Assembly (NCBI RefSeq): GCF_000499845.2 | Contig: NC_023750.2 | Coordinates: 11,088,653-11,152,652 of the forward strand | DNA: 64,000 nt | DNA from: Phaseolus vulgaris | Lineage: Eukaryota; Streptophyta; Magnoliopsida; Fabales; Fabaceae | Direction of reading: 5' to 3' | Shown: one piece after another, positions 56,125-64,000 of the stretch | How the letters are laid out: every line of letters begins with the position of its first letter | Numbering within the stretch: the first letter of the stretch is position 1 | Notes under the pieces: generated by a model | Told to the model about the DNA's origin: nothing | Database searches by the model: none | The model's input: only the letters and a program-made list of their open reading frames with translations | Translations under genes and position numbers: made by a program

Positions 56125-56690
56125 ATGCCTCGTTCGGCATCCGACTTCCCATTATTACTTAACGCAATCAGAAATAATTATGCCTCGTTCGGCATCCGAC
56201 TTCCCATTATTACTTGACTTATTCAGAAATAATTATGCCTCGTTCGGCATCTGAATTATCTTATTACTTAAATGTAATTAGAATCATTTATGCCTCGGTC
56301 GGCATCTGAATTATCTTATTACTTAAATGTAATCAGAATCAATTATGCCTCGTTTGGCATCTGAATTATCTTATTACTTAAATGTAATTAGAATCATTTA
56401 TGCCTCGGTCGGCATCTGAATTATCTTATTACTTAAATGTAATCAGAATCATTTATGCCTCGGTCGGCATCTGAATTATCTTATTACTTAAATGTAATCA
56501 GAATCATTTATGCCTCGGTCGGCATCTGAATTATCTTATTACTTAAATGTAATTAGAATCATTTATGCCTCGGTCGGCATCTGAATTATCTTATTACTTA
56601 AATATAATTAATCATTCATGCCTCGTTCGGCATCCGAGTTATCTTTTTACTTTAACGTAACTAGCACCGTTTATGCTTCGTTCGGCATCC
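56125..56690 (+). repeat. Tat5 3' UTR tandem repeats (55-bp units)
   Basis: ATGCCTCGTTCGGCATC or the CGGTCGG variant begins at 56125, 56180, 56235, 56290, 56345, 56400, 56455, 56510 and 56565, an exact 55-bp step, with one or two degenerate copies after. Between them is TTATCTTATTACTTAAATG. Neighbouring units are nearly identical, which suggests recent local amplification. Confidence 0.95.
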
Positions 56691-56896
56691 ACATTAGCAT
56701 CAATCTACTTATATAAACCAAACCATGTTTAGCAATTATAAATACTTGTTCGGCCTACGCACTACCTAAGCTATATATACTCAAAATACAAGTGTATCTT
56801 GCCCACATGCCGGGACCATCAAATTTTTAAGGAACATTGTTCATTAATTCCTCGAATGAGGCGTCCGGCTGTGGACCAGGAGTCTCCGCCTCCGCC

Positions 56897-57633
56897 TGAT
56901 GGAGGAGGGCCCAAGCTCACCACACGATGAAAGCCAAGCCTCCAAGACTAGACGGTCTAGCCTATAATGAGGAGTGTCTAGACTCAAAAAGGAGCGTCTA
57001 GCCCATGAAGAGGAGCGTCTAGGCCATGATGAGGAGCGGCTACATAAGGAGCGTCTAGGCCATGATGAGGATTCCTTCTAGACCGTCTAGCTTCACATAC
57101 ACATGGGTCAAAGCTACGGTTTTGGAAAGAGAAGACCTTTGTAATTGTTACATAAAGGCCCATTAGGGGTGCTTAGTAATTAGAGTAGTGTAGAAAGCAT
57201 ATTTGTGTGAAACATTCTAGAAAGACCATGGAGGGGGTGAGCATAAAAACTAGACACACCCCTCCCCATGTGCACCCATGTGCCATGTGCACCCATGTGC
57301 TTCACATTTACATTTCATTTGGCTAGCATTAGGGTTGCATTATGGTCCTCCTTAGCCTATAAAAGGAGGAGCCTACACCTTGTATTTTCAAGTTTAATTG
57401 AGTAAGGTTATGCTGCCATTTTTGTGCACAAGCTTTACTTCTCCTAGAAATCTAGGCTCTAAACTTCAATCCTTTCACCTTCTCCCTTGAGCTGGCCGAA
57501 CCACTCAAACACCATACTCATCATGCACCTACAAGGCCAACACAACTCCTAGGAGGGTCTTGATCATCTCACCCATTGCTTCCGCACCTTATTTTCTACT
57601 TTGATTCAAGAAGAACACATGAAAATGCCATCA
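56897..57633 (+). repeat. E6 5' LTR (737 bp)
   Basis: The U3 contains a cluster of GGAGCGTCTAG-type repeats and an inverted pair AGACGGTCTAG / CTAGACCGTCTAG. A TATAAAA box is at 57358-57364. Confidence 0.95.
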
Positions 57634-57635
57634 TT

Positions 57636-57648
57636 TGGTATCATGAGC
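57636..57648 (+). promoter_or_regulatory. E6 primer-binding site (initiator tRNA-Met type)
   Basis: TGGTATCATGAGC follows the LTR end by two bases, and its first twelve bases match the E2 site. Confidence 0.8.
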
Positions 57649-59498
57649 TTTTGGTTCTTCAAGATGAGTAGCTTGGTCTTTTAATTTCAGTTCTTCTTTA
57701 TTTCATCTTTGTCATTTCAATTCCTTACTTGTCTTGCTGTTTTTTATATTTTAAATTGTTCTTGGTATGCTTATGGAAGATCCAACCAAAGCACAATTGT
57801 TCAATTGATCTTGAACAAATTCTGTGCAGCTTGTGATAGGATTCCTTACACCATTGTGTGGCTGTTTTTCTTTTAGGAAATTGAGTCCTTATTGCTTTCT
57901 TATAATTGCTCCATTTTATGCTTTGAGTCTTTATTTTCTGAATCTATAAATGTTGTGTCAAGTCATGTGAATCCATATTTGTCAACAATTCTTAGTAGTC
58001 CTATTTTTGGCTTGATTGTTTCTTGCTTTTGGGTCTCTTTATATTGCTTTAATCTGCTGTTATTTTGATCCTTTGGTGCTTTTTTATTTTTAGTTTGAGT
58101 TCATAATTGTGTCTTAGTTCTTACACAATTTCCATTCTTACATTTCCATTGTGTTAATTTTGGTTATCTTGCTGTTTTCTTCCAGTTTTCCAGATTTCCC
58201 CTGTATCATCTCTCTGTTCTGGGCTGTTTTGTTTAAAAAAATATTTTCACCCATAGGAAAATTCTGATTTTCTGGAAAATGCAAGTTTAAACTGTTATAG
58301 AAAAGACAAAAAAAGAATGAGGTCAAAAGAAGCAACAGAAAAAAAATGATAAATCTTACAAAATCAGAGTGCAAATCTTGAGCGCTCCAGCTGGCCTAAC
58401 TGCACACCAAATTTGCAAAAATTATTAAAAAAAAATGGTGCATGCGTTTTAGGTGATTCCAAAGCCAAAATTTAGATAAGATCCTGAATTTTCTTGCATC
58501 CAAATTTCAGAAACAAATTTTACAATTACAGCTCAGCATAAATCGGGGAACAAACACGTTTTCTGGCCCACAACATTTTCCAGTGGTGCTGTTTTTTTTA
58601 TTTTGTCATCTAATCTAGTGCTTTTCTTTAGGAATTCCTTTTGTGTGCCAACTTTTATTGAGTACCTTTAATTGTTTGCTTTAATTTCTTGAATCTCTTT
58701 CTAAGTTGTCATACTATAAATCCTTTTGGTAGTACTGTTTTCTTTCAATTAAATTTGTTTCTTGCTTTTGATTCTTGACCTCTCAATTTGGGTGCTGGAA
58801 TTTAATTCTCTCTTGGTGCTTATGTGCATGGAAATTGACTTGGTTTAAGGTTAAGCCCTTGTGAATAGGTGCTGGAAATTGGAGAATTAAAGCCAACTTT
58901 CTAAGGAGGAGTCAAAGCTAAGGCGAAACAAGCTTCTTGAAACAAACACTACAAACACCTAGAAGATCAACAATCAAGACAACAAAGAAAGTGCACTAAC
59001 CAAAAAGAGGAACAACAAAGGGGGTTTTCTTATCTCCTTTACAACTTGGATTATTGTTAATTACCTCTTTTAAATTACGTTTTAGACGGTGAGTGTGTCT
59101 TCAAGGGCTCAAAGTGTCCAAGAAGCCTCACCTAGGGCCGAATAGCATAGTAATTTTGCTTAGTAATTTGTTGCTTGTTTGTAATTGTTTTTCTATTGCT
59201 TTAGTAGTGACGTTTGCATGGTTAGTTTTGATTAAATTTGAACCGTCTAGCTTTGTTGATTAGTTAGCATGCATTGTTTTCTTGCATTAAAATCTGATTT
59301 CTCAACTTAATTGTGTTTCAAGTGGTTTACTAAGAGAAAGCTTTGTGTGAAGACATTGATGGATAGTTTTTGGCTAAGGCAAAGGCTTGGTATTTAAGTA
59401 GTCCACTGTGACTCACCTCCCTTACCTGGAAGACTACCTTCTTTGACTTCCCTAAATTTTTCTCAAGGTAAAATACTTCTACACACAAAGCTTTAGTC
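57649..59498 (+). other. E6 5' leader
   Basis: A long T-rich leader without a coding frame. The part near 58590-58680 (CTAGTGCTTTTCTTTAGG, CTTTTGTGTGCC) matches the leaders of E1 and E2. Confidence 0.7.
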
Positions 59499-59948
59499 AT
59501 GTCTTCTCACTCCTCTAAATCTCTTAAAAGTGAGGTGAAATCCTTGAAATCCCTTTTGAAACAACTTACTAAGGATATTCAATCAATTTCATCTAAACAA
59601 TTGGAGAATGAGATCAAAACCAATGAATTGACTAAAGCAAAGAATGAGAAGTCTCAATTTTCAAAAAAATTACATTCTCATGCATCTAGCTCTAAACATC
59701 ATGATTATCTTGGGGAAGAAGGTCTTAGAAAAAATGAATATCATCAACAATTCCCTAGGAGAGCTAGGAAAGAGAGACAAGAAAACCTAACCAAGCATAT
59801 CTCTCACACTCAAGCTAGAGAAATTCCATGTTTAGAATACCTTGGCAATGATCAATTAGCATCTCAATGTTTCAATGAAAGATCTATGATCTTAAGGGAC
59901 AAAGATGAGAATAGTAGCCAAGAAAAAGAAGCTAGTGAGAGTGAATAA
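59499..59948 (+). CDS. E6 gag-like ORF, shortened
   Basis: The frame encodes 149 residues starting MSSHSSKSLKSEVKSL. An N-terminal Lys/Ser/Leu-rich coiled coil is followed by a basic stretch (FPRRARKERQEN) and a knuckle-like remnant (CLEYLGNDQLASQC), in which the spacing and His of a CCHC motif are lost. The capsid domain of E2 gag is missing. It may still be translated, since the frame is open and the element young, but a function in particle assembly is not supported. It ends at TAA 59946-59948, and about 240 bp without a clear frame separate it from the next ORF. Confidence 0.55.
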   Translation: MSSHSSKSLKSEVKSLKSLLKQLTKDIQSISSKQLENEIKTNELTKAKNEKSQFSKKLHSHASSSKHHDYLGEEGLRKNEYHQQFPRRARKERQENLTKHISHTQAREIPCLEYLGNDQLASQCFNERSMILRDKDENSSQEKEASESE

Positions 59949-60187
59949 AATGTAAAAATAGAAAAGCAAGAGAAAACCCTTGGGAAACAAAAGGCGTGGG
60001 AGAAGAGTGTTCCTTCCCACAAGGTCATTCAACAAGAAGGAAAAGTTGAAAACACATTTGAAAATATACCTTTTGTTGAACAACCTAGCCTTACCTTTTG
60101 TAAAGGAACACTTGCAAGTCTAGAAAAAAAGAAGAATCCTTAAAAAAGGCTTGCATAGATAAAAATATAGTAGATTATTTTACATAC

Positions 60188-61294
60188 ATGCCAAGATATC
60201 ACCAAGTGAAGGTCAAGTCATCTATAGGCATCTACAAAGACAATTTTTTATGTGAAGTAGTGCCTAAAGAAACTTGTCATGTCTTATGGAGACAACCTTT
60301 GCAACGAATTGAAATTTCCATGAACAAAGGTTGTATCAACGAGACTACCTTCACACATAAAAGAGAAATTCTTCATGAAGGAGAACTCATGGGTCAAATT
60401 AGAGTTGATAAAACTCTAGAGCTTTTAAAAGGAAAATTATTGTCACCCATGAGAAAAGATGTTCAAAGACATTACCCTAGATACATTCCGTGTTTTAAAA
60501 ATACATCTAAGGCGATGTCTCATGAACTCTATACTCCTTCACCTTTTGCAAATGATCCTTGGGAAGACATAAACCTAAATTTCATATTAGAGCTTCCTAG
60601 GACAACAAAAGGTCTTGATTCTTTCTTCATGGAAGTAGATAAACTCTTCTTAAGAAAAGTGACAAGCCTCCATGATTTATTTTCAAAAATAAGGGATAGA
60701 GCTCCAAAATTTGAAAACATAGCTCTCCCTTCTATGCTTCACGAAATCATGAAGGACACCCACAATTCTTGGGATAAGAATCCTTTTCCTTTTATGCATG
60801 CATACAATGGAGTAGTCCACAAGATTACTCATATCTCTCCATTTGAAGTTGTATGTGAACATAGTCCTCTTGTCTTTTTAAAGTTGTCACCATTTCCTAA
60901 AGGGATTATGCCTAAGGAAAAAGTAACTACTTTTGGAAATTTTAGAAAACATAAGAGGATTAGAAAGCACCTACAACCATCAAAAGGGAAGCATTGTGAG
61001 AAGTTGACCAAAACAAGAGAAAAACAAAGATGGCAACTTCACACAATTAATTGTTCTCCAAATACTCACTCTAACTCCTTTGCTTTGTTTCAAGATTCTC
61101 ATAGGTTGATATTTGATCCGGGAGGACACACCTTGACGAAGCAAGAGGCTGCTATCCGAGATCAAGTTAGCAAATCTGAGGATAGATCTTTTCCCGAAGG
61201 AGGAGATGATGGACACCATCCAGCCACAACAATCCCCCTCAAAAGCAAAAGCTTTGGATTTGAGGACAAATCCTTTTCAAGAGGGAGGGGATGA
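60188..61294 (+). CDS. E6 fused protease-integrase remnant ORF, no reverse transcriptase
   Basis: An open 368-codon frame that I compare by eye to E2. Its start (IGIYKDNFLCEVVPKETCHVL) corresponds to the segment after the protease active site of E2 ([21 protein letters not shown]). It then passes directly to the integrase zinc region (HEGELMGQIRVDKTLELLKG, CFKNTSK) and core (DINLNFILELPRTTKG). RT, RNase H and the protease active site are deleted. Of the HHCC residues several are replaced, and the first integrase Asp is Asn in LNFILELP. The later DDE segments are largely gone. The product cannot be an active enzyme. The frame stops at the 3' LTR border. Whether its openness reflects youth or use is unknown. 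Confidence 0.6.
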   Translation: MPRYHQVKVKSSIGIYKDNFLCEVVPKETCHVLWRQPLQRIEISMNKGCINETTFTHKREILHEGELMGQIRVDKTLELLKGKLLSPMRKDVQRHYPRYIPCFKNTSKAMSHELYTPSPFANDPWEDINLNFILELPRTTKGLDSFFMEVDKLFLRKVTSLHDLFSKIRDRAPKFENIALPSMLHEIMKDTHNSWDKNPFPFMHAYNGVVHKITHISPFEVVCEHSPLVFLKLSPFPKGIMPKEKVTTFGNFRKHKRIRKHLQPSKGKHCEKLTKTREKQRWQLHTINCSPNTHSNSFALFQDSHRLIFDPGGHTLTKQEAAIRDQVSKSEDRSFPEGGDDGHHPATTIPLKSKSFGFEDKSFSRGRG

Positions 61295-62025
61295 TGGAGG
61301 AGGGCCCAAGCTCACCACACGATGAAAGCCAAGCCTCCAAGACTAGACGGTCTAGCCTATAATGAGGAGTGTCTAGACTCAAAAAGGAGCGTCTAGCCCA
61401 TGAAGAGGAGCGTCTAGGCCATGATGAGGAGCGGCTACATAAGGAGCGTCTAGGCCATGATGAGGATTCCTTCTAGACCGTCTAGCTTCACATACACATG
61501 GGTCAAAGCTACGGTTTTGGAAAGAGAAGACCTTTGTAATTGTTACATAAAGGCCCATTAGGGGTGCTTAGTAATTAGAGTAGTGTAGAAAGCATATTTG
61601 TGTGAAACATTCTAGAAAGACCATGGAGGGGGTGAGCATAAAAACTAGACACACCCCTCCCCATGTGCACCCATGTGCCATGTGCACCCATGTGCTTCAC
61701 ATTTACATTTCATTTGGCTAGCATTAGGGTTGCATTATGGTCCTCCTTAGCCTATAAAAGGAGGAGCCTACACCTTGTATTTTCAAGTTTAATTGAGTAA
61801 GGTTATGCTGCCATTTTTGTGCACAAGCTTTACTTCTCCTAGAAATCTAGGCTCTAAACTTCAATCCTTTCACCTTCTCCCTTGAGCTGGCCGAACCACT
61901 CAAACACCATACTCATCATGCACCTACAAGGCCAACACAACTCCTAGGAGGGTCTTGATCATCTCACCCATTTCCGCACCTTATTTTCTACTTTGATTCA
62001 AGAAGAACACATGAAAATGCCATCA
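61292..62025 (+). repeat. E6 3' LTR (734 bp)
   Basis: Identical by eye to 56897-57633 except for a 3-bp loss near 61972 (CCCATTTCCG against CCCATTGCTTCCG). The TATA box is at 61753-61759. Confidence 0.95.
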
Positions 62026-63717
62026 CCGCCTCTTCATTAGAGTTGTCGTCCGGGTTTGCCGGGACCAAATTTCCATCCACCACTATTTTTTCGATATCAT
62101 ATCGGTCGTCTTCCATTGGTACCCCATGTAAACAGGCCGCTTGTTGGATACCCAACCGGAAATACTCTTCGCTGATACAAAGCATAAAGTCATGGCACTT
62201 GGCCACTTCCGCTTTCAACACCTCCTCCCGGTCGGCTCCCTCTTTTAGTTGCGCCTCGAGGTTCTTCGTCAATCCCTCTTGCGCTTTCACGGCCGTCCGT
62301 TTCTCCTCCACTTGGGCTTTCAATTTCTCGACCATCTCGGTCGCCGCCTTTGCAGCCTGGGTGGCCTCGGTCACGTCCTTTTTCAACCGAGGAACGGTGA
62401 CGGTCGTCACTCTCTCGAGTTCTTCAACCACCGTTCGGCTCCCTATGAGCGCTCGGCTTTGTAACTCCAAGGTTTCCACCATCAGCTTAGATGTGGGAAT
62501 GGTGGAAAAAACCTCGTTGTCCTCCGCCGTCAGCTCCACTTGCAAGTGAGCCGCCACTTCCATGCCGACCGTTAGCAAAGTCGGCTCTGAGGTCGTCCGG
62601 GAAGGTCCCGCTCTCCCTTCTTGATTCCCTTTGGCAGGCCGCCCCCTTTTCTTGGCAGCCCCCGCAGTTGAAGCACCCCCGGCAGGAACAGTGGTGGCCT
62701 GCTGAACCGTCAACACCCCACTCGCCTCGACCGAACCACCCTGGCGATTCCTTTGTCGGCGTAAGTCATTCATGTAAGCACTCAGGGATGCATCCGTCCG
62801 AGTCATTATCTCTGCAAAACATACAGGAATTATACACTATTAATGAAACAACTCGATCAAACCAAATTACAAAGTAACATACCAACAAAATCCGCCCAAG
62901 GGTCGGACGAAGTATATAAGGAAATTATCTCCCTCGTAGGCAACTTGTGAGGGAGCTGATCGAACACTGCCATCTCAGCCTTGCCCATTGCTGACACGGC
63001 CGTTCGGGTATTCATATTGAGAGCCGTTGGATTCTGCGTCCAATGAAAAGGAAATTTGGTGCTACCCTCGGCCAGATAGAAATGTTCTCGACCGTCCGGC
63101 TCTATAAACACTTTGAAATACCTTTCCTTGAAATTTTTGTATGACGTGGTGAAGGCCGCAAAACGAACACACCCCGGACGACTCACCAACGAAACCCAAC
63201 TTACTGGGTTGGCCGGATACGTATTATAATAAAATAAGAAAACCTCCGCTCTGGGCGTCAGGTCAAAGAGCTGTCACACCATCCGGTAGGCCTGTAAACA
63301 CGCCCATGAGTTCGGGTGAAGCTGAGTTGGCGCTAGGTTGAGAAACCTTAGCACTTCAGTCGTAAACTCATCGAACGGCAGGGTCACTCTTAAATCAACA
63401 AACAAAGTATTATACATAAAGAAAAAATCTACAGGAGCATTCTCCCTCCCATGACACACACGGTCGGTATACCCACATATCTCGGCAATTATCATGTCCG
63501 ACGGCAGACCTGAACGAACAAGAGAAGCCTTTGCTATCACCTTATCCAGGTCATCAGGTTTCCTAAGCATCGTAGCATTGTTCCTAACGGCAACCTCAAC
63601 CCAATCATAGGTCGGTCCCAACGACCCACAGGTACTCTCACTACTACCGGACGACGACTCCCCACTTTCGCTCGACTCTCTACTCCCTATTCTATTTGAA
63701 GATAGTTGGGACGACAT

Positions 63718-64000
63718 AACTAACCTTTCACAGCTCACAGCTCGGTCGGCAATGACAGATCGTACAGCCACACAACTCGCAATTTGGACTCGGCGCTCGG
63801 AGCGTCTCGGATGCCGAACTCTAGAAAACGTAGTCCCTCTGCAAATGCAATCTCTATTTATAGCCTTTCCCCCTCACCCTCATCCGTTAGATCTCCATTC
63901 ATCCTACGGCCTCCATCAGCCGGTAGTTGAACTGCCACTCAATCCACACCGCTAGATCCATCTCCGCCGCCTTCGACAAAAAGAAAAATGTCCCATCATG
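63718..64000 (-). promoter_or_regulatory. Tat5 antisense-gene leader and promoter region
   Basis: Read on the minus strand this region matches 24446-24784 plus 36725-36760 of Tat4. TATAAATA lies at 63862-63855, about 140 bp upstream of the ATG at 63717. The preservation in both copies, on the strand opposite to gag-pol, supports a dedicated promoter for the antisense gene. No other gene is seen before the window end. Confidence 0.6.

Larger units (their letters stand above)
56897..62025 (+). mobile_element. E6: very young non-autonomous Ty3/gypsy derivative
   Basis: It starts TGATGGAGGAGG, ends ATGCCATCA and is flanked by CCGCC (56892-56896 and 62026-62030). The LTRs (737 and 734 bp) differ by a single 3-bp indel by eye. 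Inside are a primer site, a 1.85-kb leader, a short gag-like frame and a 368-codon frame made of protease and integrase remnants, with no reverse transcriptase. The purine tract GAGGGAGGGGA at 61281-61291 precedes the 3' LTR. It must have been copied by enzymes supplied by another element, plausibly a relative of E2. Confidence 0.92.
56827..63717 (-). pseudogene. Tat5 antisense gene (PF04195-like), one stop and split by E6
   Basis: Exon 1 (63717-62883) is 835 nt, exactly as in Tat4, and is closely similar (EICGYTDRVCHGRENAPVDF, PNSWACLQAY, FHWTQNP). A TGA at 63274-63276 replaces a Cys codon seen in Tat4. A 71-nt GT-AG intron (62882-62812) follows in phase 1. Exon 2 carries KKRGRPAKGNQEG (AT-hook-like), a coiled coil and VVDGNLVPANPDD. 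E6 lies between 56897 and 62025, so the final ~22 codons (with PGPQPDASFEELMN) and the stop at 56827-56829 are on its far side. Two independent lesions make the copy inactive. E6 is the more recent, since its LTRs are nearly identical. Confidence 0.85.
50086..64000 (+). mobile_element. Tat5: Ty3/gypsy Tat-type element, runs past the window end
   Basis: It is the same family as Tat4 in the opposite direction. In order: 5' LTR (50086-50541), primer site, single open gag-pol frame (50592-55994), 55-bp tandem repeats (56125-56690), and antisense gene on the minus strand (63717-56827), split by E6. The leader of the antisense gene with its TATA box follows. The 3' LTR should begin a few hundred bases beyond 64000, judging from Tat4. 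Confidence 0.92.

Overview
The window looks like repeat-dense heterochromatin from a flowering plant. The element families, AT-rich host DNA and U3/TATA layout most resemble a legume of the Vigna/Phaseolus type, but this is a judgement from family resemblance, not a database match. I see no intact ordinary host gene. Nearly everything is LTR retrotransposon, retrotransposon relic or satellite DNA.

Layout. (1) 1-4.4 kb: a decayed gene of the plant transposon-protein type on the minus strand, split by a pol-less Ty3/gypsy derivative (E1, 1239-4325, TSD GGTAT). (2) 4.4-5.5 kb: three ~353-bp tandem copies that include the start codon and upstream region of that gene. (3) 5.9-9.3 kb: two Ty1/copia zinc-knuckle relics in opposite orientation around a relic of a Tat-type antisense gene. 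(4) 9.5-16.9 kb and 45.0-50.1 kb: one satellite array, now in two parts, with a ~551-bp two-subunit period. Each subunit carries a tRNA-like module with A box, B box and usually a T-run. (5) 16919-44958: a Ty3/gypsy Tat-type element (Tat4, minus strand, TSD CTTCT) that entered the satellite and was itself invaded twice, by gypsy element E2 in its left LTR and by a second Tat-type element (Tat3, 24785-36719, TSD GTTGC) in the leader of its antisense gene. (6) 50086 to beyond the window end: a third Tat-type element (Tat5) with an unbroken 1800-codon gag-pol. Its antisense gene is split by a very young non-autonomous gypsy element (E6, 56897-62025, TSD CCGCC).

How the parts relate. E1, E2 and E6 share TGATG...CATCA LTR ends and stretches of the 5' leader; E2 and E6 also share a TGGTATCATGAG-type primer-binding site, which E1 has lost by deletion. 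They form one superfamily, in which E2 is near-complete and E1 and E6 lack reverse transcriptase. Tat3, Tat4 and Tat5 share gag-PR-RT-RNaseH-INT order (with an additional RVT_3-type RNase H in Tat3 and Tat5), a variable tandem-repeat block after pol, and a spliced gene on the opposite strand between pol and the 3' LTR. That antisense gene resembles the 'putative gypsy type transposon' family (Pfam PF04195, Transposase_28). It has a phase-1 intron at the same place in all copies, and in Tat4 also an AT-hook-like motif and a coiled coil. Only the Tat4 copy is open from end to end. In each of the three Tat integrases one catalytic Asp is missing or replaced.

LTR comparisons by eye agree with the nesting order: Tat4 about 3% divergent, Tat3 nine differences in 790 bp, E2 about 1.4% over 460 bp, and E6 identical except for one 3-bp indel.
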